A DNA stretch of 64,000 nt from an uncultured Alphaproteobacteria bacterium (GTDB taxonomy: Bacteria > Pseudomonadota > Alphaproteobacteria > Rs-D84): contig CAMWON010000005.1 of the NCBI GenBank assembly GCA_947175875.1, positions 62,001-126,000 on the forward strand, written 5' to 3'. Made by a program: the position numbers and the translations under genes. Under the pieces are notes generated by a model. The model was not told where the DNA came from. It was given only the letters and a program-made list of their open reading frames with translations, and searched no databases. Below, piece by piece: positions 16,061 to 23,957 of this stretch. The first letter of the stretch is position 1. Every line of letters begins with the position of its first letter.

Positions 16061-17785
16061 ATGAAAAAAATTTGTGCATTTTTAATTGCTGTGATAATGC
16101 CGCTGGCGGTGGCGCGCGCGGAAACGCTGGACGTGCTGGACGATGAAAACGCCAGCCTGTATTCCCAGATTTTCATGCTGCAGGGCAAGGAAAAGATTGA
16201 CGCCGCGATGCGTTTGGAAAAGCAATTGACCGACGACCTGTTGATGGGCGAGGTGTTGTATCAGCGCTATATCTCCAAAACATACCACACCAAGGGGCGC
16301 GAGGTTATCGCGTGGCAGCAGAAGTACTATAACATGCCCGGGGCCGAGCGTATGGAAAAGCTGGCCAAGATAAAGAAGGTGAATGTTCGTGCGGCCAAGC
16401 TGCCCCGGACGATATCGGGCGGCGCGTCTATTGAGGCGGCCCAGTCCGAAACATGGACGGCAAAAAAGTATTCCGGCGAGACGGATAAAAAAATCACAAA
16501 GTTTAAGCGCGCCATTCGCAGTGGCAGCACGAAGACCGCCCGCACCATACTGCAAGAGGGTGCGTTCCGCCGCAAATTGACGGAATCCGACTATGGCCGT
16601 CTGGCCGGGCGCCTGGCGTATGTTTATTATACGAACGGCGAGTATGAGTTGGCGAAAAAATGGGGATTTGTGGCATCCGACGCGGAATCTGAATACGGAT
16701 TGTGGACTATGGGCCTGCTGTATTTTAAGGAAGAAAAATTTGGCGAAAGCGAAAAATATTTCAGCCGTATTCTGGATTTAAATCAAATAAACAATGCACG
16801 TAAGACCGAGGCTGCATTCTGGGCCGGGCGTGCGGCGGACTTTAACGGGCGGCGCAGTCGCGCACGCGAATACTGGAACATTGCCGCCGCGCATCCGATG
16901 GCGTTTTACGGCGCGCTGTCGGCGACAATGCTGGGGCATACGCCGCAATATGAATTCTTTGAACAGGACTGTACAGAGGATGACTTTGACGCGCTGCGCG
17001 AAACAAAGTACGGGAAAATTGCGCTGGCCCTGTTGCAGGTGGAACAAAATGCCCGCGCGGAACAGTATCTGAAACTGTTGATTACGGCAAATGCGTCCGA
17101 CCGGACGCTGCATGCGGTAAATTCGGTGGCGACGGCGTACGGGCTGCCGCGCCTGTCCATTCAGGCCAGCAGTGTTGTCCGCGACCGCGGCATCTTGGAA
17201 ATCGACGACAATATCATTTATTCCGCGCAGTATCCGTTGCCGAACTGGGAGCCGATGGGCGGGTGGTCTATTGACCGTGCTTTGTTGCTGGCGATTACCA
17301 AGCAGGAAAGCAATTTCCGCGCAAATGCAAAATCCGGCGCGGGGGCCAGCGGCGTTATGCAGTTGATGCCAAGCACGGCAAAGCTGGTCGCGCGAAACAA
17401 TAAGGTTTCCATGGCCGACATTGATATTTCCAATCCGGAACACAACATGTTCTTGGGCCAGCAGTATATTGTGGATTTGCTGGCGCATCCGAACATTGAA
17501 AACAATATTATTAAAATGCTGGTGGCGTATAATGCGGGTATGGGAACGCTGGTAAAGTTCGAGAAGTCTTTTGAGACGTACGACCCGTTGCTGTATATCG
17601 AAAGTTTCCCCGCATACGAAACCCGCGGGTATATTAAACGTGTTATGTCGAACCTGTGGCTGTATCGCGCGCGGTTGAACCAGCCGCTGACGTCGATGAA
17701 AGAACTGGCCGACGGTGACTGGCCCCTGTATAACAGCGAGGACGAATACGTTCAAAAGCAAATCGCCGACCGCATGGCCATATAA
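16061..17785 (+). CDS. Soluble lytic murein transglycosylase (Slt70-like)
   Basis: The 574-residue product has a signal peptide (to about residue 20), a long alpha-helical superhelical region with TPR-like repeats ('YYTNGEYELAKKWGF', 'YFKEEKFGESEKYF') and a C-terminal SLT domain (about 400-550). The catalytic glutamate is in 'AITKQESNFRANAKSGAGA', followed by 'GVMQLMPSTA' and 'LVAYNAGMGTL'. It cleaves peptidoglycan between MurNAc and GlcNAc in the periplasm to give 1,6-anhydro ends. It is probably cotranscribed with nrdR and is followed by a strong terminator. Confidence 0.92.
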   Translation: MKKICAFLIAVIMPLAVARAETLDVLDDENASLYSQIFMLQGKEKIDAAMRLEKQLTDDLLMGEVLYQRYISKTYHTKGREVIAWQQKYYNMPGAERMEKLAKIKKVNVRAAKLPRTISGGASIEAAQSETWTAKKYSGETDKKITKFKRAIRSGSTKTARTILQEGAFRRKLTESDYGRLAGRLAYVYYTNGEYELAKKWGFVASDAESEYGLWTMGLLYFKEEKFGESEKYFSRILDLNQINNARKTEAAFWAGRAADFNGRRSRAREYWNIAAAHPMAFYGALSATMLGHTPQYEFFEQDCTEDDFDALRETKYGKIALALLQVEQNARAEQYLKLLITANASDRTLHAVNSVATAYGLPRLSIQASSVVRDRGILEIDDNIIYSAQYPLPNWEPMGGWSIDRALLLAITKQESNFRANAKSGAGASGVMQLMPSTAKLVARNNKVSMADIDISNPEHNMFLGQQYIVDLLAHPNIENNIIKMLVAYNAGMGTLVKFEKSFETYDPLLYIESFPAYETRGYIKRVMSNLWLYRARLNQPLTSMKELADGDWPLYNSEDEYVQKQIADRMAI

Positions 17786-17788
17786 AAT

Positions 17789-17816
17789 AAATCGCCCCGT
17801 GCGGGGCGGTTTTATT
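17789..17816. terminator. Bidirectional terminator
   Basis: CGCCCC-GTG-CGGGGCG followed by GTTTTATTTTT on the plus strand; A-rich on the left. Confidence 0.85.
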
Positions 17817-18033
17817 TTTGATTCTGAATTTTGTCTTTATATACCTGCTGGGCGCGGTGAAAACAGTATATTGCAGCGCCTGCGTACAATATCAATGACA
17901 GCGCCGTGTCAGAATCCAAATCTTTTATTGAATTATTGCGCAAAATGGCAAGTGCGCCGCCGGTGCTAAGGCCGCTTAACAGCATATAAAATGCTATGAA
18001 CGCGTGATAAACATTTTTATTTTTGTTTGACAT
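17812..18033 (-). CDS. Small two-helix membrane protein
   Basis: The 73-residue product from ATG 18033 (MSNKNKNVYHAFIAFYML) has two hydrophobic segments, about residues 9-29 and 42-58, and a charged C-terminus (KDKIQNQK). No family is recognised. Promoter TTGACA-17-TACACA ends about 10 nt before the ATG and no ribosome site is present, suggesting a very short or absent leader. It may be a regulator or subunit of a membrane complex; nothing in the context decides. Confidence 0.55.
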   Translation of the reverse strand: MSNKNKNVYHAFIAFYMLLSGLSTGGALAILRNNSIKDLDSDTALSLILYAGAAIYCFHRAQQVYKDKIQNQK

Positions 18034-18043
18034 AATGCATATG

Positions 18044-18072
18044 TGTGTACACAAAAAATCATGGTTTGTCAA
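18044..18072 (-). promoter_or_regulatory. Promoter for the small membrane protein
   Basis: TTGACA (18072-18067), 17 nt, TACACA (18049-18044) on the minus strand. The TTGACAAAC start is shared with the promoters at 10699 and 20378. Confidence 0.6.
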
Positions 18073-18130
18073 TAAAATCGTGGAAAAATTGTTTTGTTTT
18101 TATTTGCAATAGTGATAGTCTGGGTGGCAG

Positions 18131-18754
18131 ATGAAAACAAATCCTGATTTTAGCTACGAGAATGCATGCGACGTTGCGCTGGTCGCTGGTGTGGACGAGG
18201 CGGGGCGCGGCCCTTTATGCGGGCCGGTTGTTGCGGCGGCTGTGATTTTTCCGCGGCGCGATATTGAAATTCCGGTAATTATTCGTGATTCCAAACAGAT
18301 GACGCCGCGGGCCCGTGCGGCGGCGTACGAATGGATAACGCAAAACACCGTTTGGGCGGTGGGCCAGTGCACGCCGGCCGAAATTGACGAGTTAAATATT
18401 TTGTGGGCGTCTATGCGCGCGATGGAGCGGGCGGTTGCGGCCCTGAATGCGCGGCCTGATTTCTGTCTGGTTGACGGAAACCGCGTGCCGGCGGGCTTGC
18501 ATGGCGCGCCGGTGGTAAAGGGGGATGCAAAATCACTGTCGATTGCGGCGGCGTCTGTCATCGCAAAGGAAACGCGCGACCGAATTATGGTGGATTTGGC
18601 CCGCCGGTATCCGCAATACAGGTGGGATAAAAATGCAGGCTATCCGACGCCATCTCATTTGCAAGCGATTGAAAAGTATGGTATAAACGATTGCTATAGA
18701 AAAAGTTTTGGACCGATAAAGGAAAGGATAAAAAATGAAACTTCGAACGATTGA
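18131..18754 (+). CDS. rnhB: Ribonuclease HII
   Basis: The 207-residue product carries the RNase HII active-site signature 'VAGVDEAGRGPLCGPV' with the first catalytic acid pair DE, and later 'LVDGNR' and 'SIAAASVIAKETRDR'. It removes RNA from RNA-DNA hybrids and single ribonucleotides in DNA. The last 20 bp overlap the start of pgk, so the two are translationally linked. GGGTGGCAG precedes the ATG. Length is usual for the family. Confidence 0.95.
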   Translation: MKTNPDFSYENACDVALVAGVDEAGRGPLCGPVVAAAVIFPRRDIEIPVIIRDSKQMTPRARAAAYEWITQNTVWAVGQCTPAEIDELNILWASMRAMERAVAALNARPDFCLVDGNRVPAGLHGAPVVKGDAKSLSIAAASVIAKETRDRIMVDLARRYPQYRWDKNAGYPTPSHLQAIEKYGINDCYRKSFGPIKERIKNETSND

Positions 18755-19904
18755 AAATGTTGACGTCCGGGGCAAGCTGGTGCTGCTGCGTGACGATTTT
18801 AATGTTCAGATTGTCGACGGCCGGATTACCGACGGTTTCCGTATCGAGCAGAGCATGCCGACAATAAACGCATTGCGCGCGGCGGGCGCAAAAATCGCGA
18901 TATGCGCGCACCTGGGTCGTCCAAAGGGCACGCGCAATATGGAATATTCTTTGGCCCCTGTTGCGGAATATATGCAGGTGCCGTTGATTGCGGACTGCTT
19001 GGACAAAGATTTTATGGCGAACATGAAAGAGGGCGATGTCGTATTGCTGGAAAACGTCCGTTTTTATGAAGGGGAAGAGAAAAACGACCCCGCATTTGCA
19101 CAGAAATTAGCCGATGGATTCGACCTGTTTGTAAACGATGCGTTCGCCGTGTCGCACCGCGCGCATGCCAGCACCGTCGGCGTTGCGGAGATTTTGCCGT
19201 CGTATGCGGGGAAACTGCTGGCGTCCGAGATAGAGCATCTGTCGGCGGTTATGGAAAATCCGGCGCGGCCGCTGCTGTCCATTGTCGCGGGCAGCAAGGT
19301 TTCCACGAAAATCGGCGTGTTAAAGGCGCTGGCGAAACTGTCGGATACGCTGATTATCGGCGGTGCGCTGGGGACGACGTTCAATTACGCCCAGGGGCAC
19401 AAGGTTGGAAATTCGCTGTTTGAGGCGGACCAGCGTGACACTGCGCTGGAAATACTGGAATTTGCAAAACAGAACAATTGCCAGGTTTTATTGCCGCTGG
19501 ACAAGGGTGTCGCCAAAGAGTTTAAGCGCGATGCGGTGCGTCAAAACAAGGCTGTTGATGCGATAACAGAAGACGATATCATTATCGATGCGGGTATCGA
19601 CACCACGGCGCGCAATCTGGCGGCGATTGACGCGGCGGCGACGGTTATCTGGAACGGAACGGTCGGCATGGCGGAATGGGCGCCGATATGGTCGATGGGG
19701 TCTTTCTCTGTTGCCGAACAGATTGCGGCGCGCACGCGTGACGGCAAACTGGTCAGTGTCGTTGGCGGCGGCGACACGGTTGCCGCGTTGGAGGCATGCG
19801 GGGTAAAATCGTACATGTCGTATGTATCGACCGGCGGCGGCGCGTTCCTGGAATTTATAGAGGGCCGCGTTCTGCCCGGAATCGCAATTCTGGAAGACAA
19901 ATAA
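18735..19904 (+). CDS. pgk: Phosphoglycerate kinase
   Basis: The 389-residue product has the N-terminal substrate-binding domain ('LLRDDFNVQ', where RVDFNVP is usual; 'AHLGRPKG'; 'LLENVRFYEGEEKND'; 'FAVSHRAHASTVG') and the C-terminal nucleotide domain ending in 'VVGGGDTVAALEA' and 'STGGGAFLEFIEG'. It catalyses 1,3-bisphosphoglycerate + ADP to 3-phosphoglycerate + ATP in glycolysis. AAAGGATAAAAA precedes the ATG inside rnhB. With tpiA at 44612 it supports an active lower glycolysis. Followed by a terminator. Confidence 0.96.
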   Translation: MKLRTIENVDVRGKLVLLRDDFNVQIVDGRITDGFRIEQSMPTINALRAAGAKIAICAHLGRPKGTRNMEYSLAPVAEYMQVPLIADCLDKDFMANMKEGDVVLLENVRFYEGEEKNDPAFAQKLADGFDLFVNDAFAVSHRAHASTVGVAEILPSYAGKLLASEIEHLSAVMENPARPLLSIVAGSKVSTKIGVLKALAKLSDTLIIGGALGTTFNYAQGHKVGNSLFEADQRDTALEILEFAKQNNCQVLLPLDKGVAKEFKRDAVRQNKAVDAITEDDIIIDAGIDTTARNLAAIDAAATVIWNGTVGMAEWAPIWSMGSFSVAEQIAARTRDGKLVSVVGGGDTVAALEACGVKSYMSYVSTGGGAFLEFIEGRVLPGIAILEDK

Positions 19905-19932
19905 AAAATCGCCCGTTCGGGCGATTTTTTTA
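19903..19932. terminator. Bidirectional terminator after pgk
   Basis: AAAAAATCGCCCG-TT-CGGGCGATTTTTTT, symmetric, serving pgk and the convergent gene. Confidence 0.9.
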
Positions 19933-20328
19933 TTATTTCTGGCGCATGGCGACAAATTTGCACAATTTGCCAAAGAATCCGTTCGGCGCCGGTACCGCCG
20001 CCGGTGCGTACGCGCGTTCATACGCGTCCGCAATAATTTTTGCATCGCGCGCGCGTTCGGCGTTGGCCGGGTTGTTGACGGAGATTTCCGCCTTGTAATC
20101 CTCTATCCGGTCGTGCAGGTCGTTGTACGCCGCCAGACGACGGTTTGTCAATTCTATGCGGGCCTCTATCTTTCGCAGGTCAGCACCCCATTCACGCAGT
20201 TCTTCCCGCTTGTTTATATAGCAGGCCAGCTGCTTTTGCCGCGCGCGTATATTGCGCAGTGTGGCGCCCTGCATTTTGAACATGCGCTGAAATTCTATCT
20301 CGTAAAAACCGTCTGTGTGTCCGTTCAT
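19933..20328 (-). CDS. Coiled-coil protein of unknown function
   Basis: The 131-residue product lacks a signal peptide. Residues about 20-95 are strongly helical and charged ('RARQKQLACYINKREELREW', 'LRKIEARIELTNRRLAAYND'), consistent with an antiparallel coiled coil. A short Ala/Pro stretch and a basic 'FFGKLCKFVAMRQK' tail end it. No family is recognised. AAGGATAATATT precedes the ATG, and promoter TTGACA-16-TACAAT lies at 20378-20351. It stands alone between convergent pgk and divergent clpP. Confidence 0.6.
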   Translation of the reverse strand: MNGHTDGFYEIEFQRMFKMQGATLRNIRARQKQLACYINKREELREWGADLRKIEARIELTNRRLAAYNDLHDRIEDYKAEISVNNPANAERARDAKIIADAYERAYAPAAVPAPNGFFGKLCKFVAMRQK

Positions 20329-20350
20329 AATATTATCCTTATTTTACGCG

Positions 20351-20378
20351 ATTGTACGCCAAAATATCTGTTTGTCAA
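20351..20378 (-). promoter_or_regulatory. Sigma70 promoter for the coiled-coil gene
   Basis: TTGACA (20378-20373), 16 nt, TACAAT (20356-20351) on the minus strand. Confidence 0.75.
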
Positions 20379-20449
20379 TTTTTATTGATAAATTCGCGAA
20401 TCGGTTTTTTGTGTGATATAGTCTTATTTAAGAATAAAAGGATTTTGTT

Positions 20450-21031
20450 ATGGCACTGATACCTATGGTAATAGAGGAATCACCGCGCGGCGAGCGTTCA
20501 TTTGACATATACTCGCGCCTGTTGCGCGACCGCATAATAATGTTACAGGGCGAAATTAACGAACCGATGGCGAACACCATCATCGCCCAGATGCTGTTTT
20601 TGGAATCGGAAAACCCGAATGCGGACATATCGCTGTATATTCAAAGCCCGGGGGGCAGTGTTTATGCCGGTCTGTCCATTCTGGATACGATGCGTTATAT
20701 CAAGCCGAATGTTGCGACAATCGGCATGGGCATGGTTGCGTCGATGGCGTCGATATTGCTGGCGGCGGGTGCAAAAGGGAAGCGCAGCGTTCTGCCGAAC
20801 ACACGCGTCATGATACACCAGCCGCACGGCGGTGCCCAGGGCCAGGTGACCGACATTCAGATTGTTGCGCAGCAGTACCAGGAATTGAAAGAGCTGGGTG
20901 TGAAATTGCTGTCTGAATTCACGGGCCAGCCGGAAAAGAAACTGGCCGCGGATATGGAGCGCGACAATTACATGAAGGCCGAAGACGCCAAGGCGTATGG
21001 TCTGGTTGACAATGTTTTGGTTCGCAAATAA
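20450..21031 (+). CDS. clpP: ATP-dependent Clp protease proteolytic subunit
   Basis: The 193-residue product has the ClpP catalytic serine in '[10 protein letters not shown]' (Ser98) and the histidine in 'VMIHQPHGG' (His123); '[17 protein letters not shown]' forms the substrate-binding strand. It assembles into a tetradecameric barrel fed by ClpX or ClpA. AAAAGGA precedes the ATG, which is followed by the usual short propeptide-like start. clpX follows 24 bp downstream, so the two form an operon. Confidence 0.97.
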   Translation: MALIPMVIEESPRGERSFDIYSRLLRDRIIMLQGEINEPMANTIIAQMLFLESENPNADISLYIQSPGGSVYAGLSILDTMRYIKPNVATIGMGMVASMASILLAAGAKGKRSVLPNTRVMIHQPHGGAQGQVTDIQIVAQQYQELKELGVKLLSEFTGQPEKKLAADMERDNYMKAEDAKAYGLVDNVLVRK

Positions 21032-21055
21032 TTTCGGATTCAGGGGACAAGCGTT

Positions 21056-22330
21056 ATGAGTGACGAAAAAACGACAAACAGCGGCGAGCAGACAACCAAC
21101 AACCAACAGTTCTGCAGTTTCTGTGGCAAGGCGGTGTATGAGGTTAAAAAGCTGGTCAGTGGCCGCAACGTATGCATTTGCGATGAATGCATAAACCTGT
21201 GCAACGATATTATGGCCGAAGACGTCGGCGCCACACCCGATGCCGCGCCGGCGGCAAAACTGCCGACGCCGTCGCAGATATACGAATTTTTAAACGAATA
21301 TGTAATCGGCCAGGATGATGCGAAAAAGACATTGTCGGTGGCGGTATATAACCATTACAAGCGCCACAATGTCGCGTCAAAATCTAATGTTGAAATTCAG
21401 AAATCAAATGTTCTGTTAATCGGTTCAACCGGTACGGGTAAGACACTGTTCGCCCAGACACTGGCGCGCGTTTTGGACGTTCCGTTTGCAATCGCCGACG
21501 CCACCACGTTGACCGAGGCCGGATATGTCGGCGACGACGTGGAAAGCGTTTTGACGCGTCTGTTGCAGAATGCGAATTTCGATGTTGAACGCGCCAGCCG
21601 CGGCATCATCTATATCGACGAAATTGACAAGATTTCCCGCAAATCCGAGAATCCGTCGTTAACACGCGACGTTTCGGGCGAGGGGGTTCAGCAGGCCCTG
21701 CTGAAATTAATAGAGGGGACGGTCGCCAATGTTCCAGCTGGCGGCGCGGGGCGCAAGCACCCGGGCGAGGCCACGGTTCAGCTGGACACGTCCAAGATTC
21801 TGTTTATATGCGGCGGTGCGTTTGACGGCCTGAACAAGATTATCGGCGCGCGCACATGCGAACGTGGTGGCATCGGTTTCGGTGCGACGGTTGTGTCCAA
21901 GAAAGAACGCGACGAGACAAATTATCTGGACCAGGTTCAGCCCGAAGATTTGGTAAAATTCGGAATCATTCCGGAACTGATTGGACGTCTGCCGATTATA
22001 ACAACACTGCAGAGTCTGGACGAGGCCGCATTGATTCAAATTTTAACCCAGCCAAAGAATGCGGTCGTGAAACAGTTCGCGGCGATGCTGGAACTGGACG
22101 GGGTAAAGTTGACGATTACGGACGACGGTCTGCGTGCGATTGCAAAACTGGCGGTTGCGCGCAAGACGGGTGCGCGCGGTCTGCGCAGCATATTGGAAAA
22201 GATTTTGTTGCCGGTAATGTTTGCCGCGCCCGATAACGAGGACTTGGTCGAGGTTGTAATCGACAAAGACGTTGTCGCGGGTAAAAAGGCGCCGGTTGAA
22301 ATCCTGCGCGATGCGAAAAAAGCCGCGTAA
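21056..22330 (+). CDS. clpX: ATP-dependent Clp protease ATPase subunit ClpX
   Basis: The 424-residue product has an N-terminal C4 zinc-binding domain (Cys20, Cys23, Cys42, Cys45), Walker A 'GSTGTGKT' (123-130), Walker B 'IIYIDEIDK' and the pore/sensor segments of the AAA+ unfoldase. '[19 protein letters not shown]' is the typical sensor-1/arginine-finger area. It unfolds tagged substrates for ClpP. In alphaproteobacteria ClpXP also degrades cell-cycle regulators such as CtrA. Terminator follows. lon is not adjacent, unlike in many relatives. Confidence 0.97.
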   Translation: MSDEKTTNSGEQTTNNQQFCSFCGKAVYEVKKLVSGRNVCICDECINLCNDIMAEDVGATPDAAPAAKLPTPSQIYEFLNEYVIGQDDAKKTLSVAVYNHYKRHNVASKSNVEIQKSNVLLIGSTGTGKTLFAQTLARVLDVPFAIADATTLTEAGYVGDDVESVLTRLLQNANFDVERASRGIIYIDEIDKISRKSENPSLTRDVSGEGVQQALLKLIEGTVANVPAGGAGRKHPGEATVQLDTSKILFICGGAFDGLNKIIGARTCERGGIGFGATVVSKKERDETNYLDQVQPEDLVKFGIIPELIGRLPIITTLQSLDEAALIQILTQPKNAVVKQFAAMLELDGVKLTITDDGLRAIAKLAVARKTGARGLRSILEKILLPVMFAAPDNEDLVEVVIDKDVVAGKKAPVEILRDAKKAA

Positions 22331-22353
22331 TAATTGTGACAGTTTCCGCCTAA

Positions 22354-22389
22354 AAAAAGCGCCCGAATACCTAACGGGCGCTTTTTTTG
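22354..22389 (+). terminator. Terminator after clpX
   Basis: AGCGCCCG-aatacctaa-CGGGCGCT followed by TTTTTTT. Confidence 0.9.
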
Positions 22390-22402
22390 TTTTGTGTGTT
22401 TT

Positions 22403-22504
22403 ACTGGATTGCTTCACTTCGTTCGCAATGACAATTGGGATGAAGTGCCCGGATTATCCCCACTGTCATTGCGAGGAGGCGCTTGCGCCGACGTGGCAAT
22501 CCAG
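22403..22504. repeat. REP-like palindromic repeat (3)
   Basis: ACTGGATTGCTTC ... GCAATGAC / GTCATTGCGAGGAGG ... GGCAATCCAG. The right 50 bp and the following CAATTCTTTATTTGATTTC are the same as at 13262-13369, so the repeat and the promoter of the next RNA were duplicated together. Confidence 0.8.
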
Positions 22505-22515
22505 CAATTCTTTAT

Positions 22516-22700
22516 TTGATTTCTGTATTGATTTTTGTATAATGTTAAACGCAACGGGAATTCCGTTGCCCAGGATTGCAGTCTTGGAGTTGGTTGCCTG
22601 CACAGGCGTAAAACCTTTCAACCTTTCGGGGTTGGGAGGACGGTTGATTTTTCAACCGACACATACCAACTATGTGACTGCAACCTCCCGCCCCGGTCTT
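22516..22700 (+). ncRNA. Structured RNA element, copy 4 (first of tandem)
   Basis: Promoter TTGATT (22516)-16 nt-TATAAT (22538). P1 GCAACGG/CCGTTGC (22551-22569). P2 TTGCAGTC (22576-22583) pairs with GACTGCAA (22676-22683). P3 TTGG/CCAA (22584, 22666). P4 is GCCTGCACAGGC (22596-22607). P5 CAACC/GGTTG (22619-22634). P6 CGGTTG/CAACCG (22641-22658) without the usual A/T loop. GGGAGG can pair with CCTCCC (22684-22689). There is no T-tract at its 3' end, as in copy 2. Confidence 0.6.
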
Positions 22701-22719
22701 CTCAACAATGATTTTGGCG

Positions 22720-22940
22720 GTTGCAATTATAAATGTAGATGATACAATATAATTGTAATGGGCATTGCCCCTGTTGCAAAAGTGCGAGCTAAAATCTCGC
22801 TTAGTAGAACCGCCTGTGCAGGCGTAAAATGCTCCACCACCCGCTGGTTGGAGTCGGCGAATATATCGAATAAGCCGGGATAACGCTTTGGTATCATTTC
22901 AGCTCCAACCATCTTTTTTTAGATGGTTTTTGTTTTTGAC
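22720..22940 (+). ncRNA. Structured RNA element, copy 5 (second of tandem)
   Basis: Probable promoter TTGCAA (22721)-16 nt-TACAAT. Hairpin GCGAG/CTCGC (22784-22800). P4 GCCTGTGCAGGC (22812-22823). P6 CGGC/GCCG with loop GAATATATCGAATAA (22855-22877). GGTTGGAG (22846-22853) can pair with CTCCAACC (22903-22910), whose end starts the terminator CCATCT/AGATGG plus T-run (22909-22932). The P2 helix is weaker here than in the other copies. The duplicated HTH gene starts at 22957. Confidence 0.6.
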
Positions 22941-22956
22941 AACAACGGGGGCGGCG

Positions 22957-23148
22957 GTGCAACTGTACCAAGAGATAGAACAGATACGTTTAAGTCTGGG
23001 GATTCCAACATATCATATGTGCAACATATTGAATATCAGCACTGCGGATTACGAGCGTTTTCAGCATGGGCAATTTACTTTAAGTACTTATTCGTTAATC
23101 ATGTTCATAAACGAGACCGGCCGGCCGTTAATGTCCATCGCGCAATAA
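22957..23148 (+). CDS. Small HTH (XRE-like) protein, second copy
   Basis: The 63-residue product from GTG 22957 follows the same GGGGGCGG ribosome site as its twin at 13788. Apart from one residue near the start (Tyr for His) the first 52 residues are identical, down to silent positions; the tail differs ('TGRPLMSIAQ'). Such identity in the gene beside strongly diverged upstream RNAs points to recent duplication or gene conversion. It is followed by its own terminator and no second HTH gene. A DNA-binding role is inferred from the fold pattern. Confidence 0.6.
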   Translation: MQLYQEIEQIRLSLGIPTYHMCNILNISTADYERFQHGQFTLSTYSLIMFINETGRPLMSIAQ

Positions 23149-23178
23149 AAAACGCCCCGTTTGGGGCGTCTTGTTTTT
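23147..23178. terminator. Terminator between convergent genes
   Basis: AAAAAACGCCCC-GTTT-GGGGCG followed by TCTTGTTTTT. Confidence 0.85.
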
Positions 23179-23893
23179 AATCGACCGGTTTGAAATATTT
23201 TTCATGCTGTGCCTGGGACACTTTGTACATGGAATCAAATTTTGCCTTGGCCGCGTCGGTTGTTGACGGTGTGTTCGCCGATGCACCCGCCATATAATCC
23301 GCACCGTTCAGTACAATCAAACGTGTCGGCAACAGGTCGGAACCGCATTCGATATAATATTCGTTCGGATTGTAATATTTGCCATAGCAGCGGCCGTTTA
23401 CCACCGCCGCATAACCGTTTTCGGCGAGCCCGCCACATGTCGGCTGCGCCCCCAGTGTGATTTCACCGGTGGCGACAATTTCGTCCGGATTATCCAGAAC
23501 GCCGCGGCAATATACGTTTATATATTTTCCGTTCACCGACGCCAGTGTACCGTTCGCCGATGTTTTGCGTGCGCCAAAGCAGCCGTCTGCCAATGCCGTC
23601 ACATCAAAGTCGGTCTTTATACCCGTTCCCTTTGACAGGTCTGTTTTGCCCATCGGCACCGGCTCGTCCCCGCCGGCGGTCAGTGCCCGCGGGCAAATCA
23701 ATTTCATTCCGCGACAGTTTGCCGACGCATCCCACAGTTCCGCGTCATACCCCGCGCCCATCGGGACGTAACAGTTTGTCGTGCTGATACGGCAGATGGT
23801 CGGCTGCAGCCACCATGGGGTTGATGACGTCGCACCAAATGCGGTCGGTGCGGCCAGCATGCCCAACAAAGATACAAAGAATAATTTTTTCAT
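23177..23893 (-). CDS. Secreted cysteine-containing protein (238 aa)
   Basis: Signal peptide MKKLFFVSLLGMLAAPTAFG; the mature chain starts Thr/Ser-rich. Cysteines recur at regular spacing ('WLQPTICRISTTNCYVPMG', 'ASANCRGMKLICP', 'GCFGARK', 'NVYCRGV', 'PTCGG', 'GRCYGKYY', 'YIECGSDLL'). The Gly/Asn/Tyr-rich C-terminal half looks beta-rich. No recognised family. It lies downstream of the large cysteine-rich gene at 23958 in the same direction (64-bp gap) and may be cotranscribed with it. Confidence 0.7.
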   Translation of the reverse strand: MKKLFFVSLLGMLAAPTAFGATSSTPWWLQPTICRISTTNCYVPMGAGYDAELWDASANCRGMKLICPRALTAGGDEPVPMGKTDLSKGTGIKTDFDVTALADGCFGARKTSANGTLASVNGKYINVYCRGVLDNPDEIVATGEITLGAQPTCGGLAENGYAAVVNGRCYGKYYNPNEYYIECGSDLLPTRLIVLNGADYMAGASANTPSTTDAAKAKFDSMYKVSQAQHEKYFKPVD

Positions 23894-23957
23894 GTTTTTT
23901 TCTCTTGTCTCTTATTCTATCAAATTTTTATATCGTCCGCAAGCAACTGATATCCCG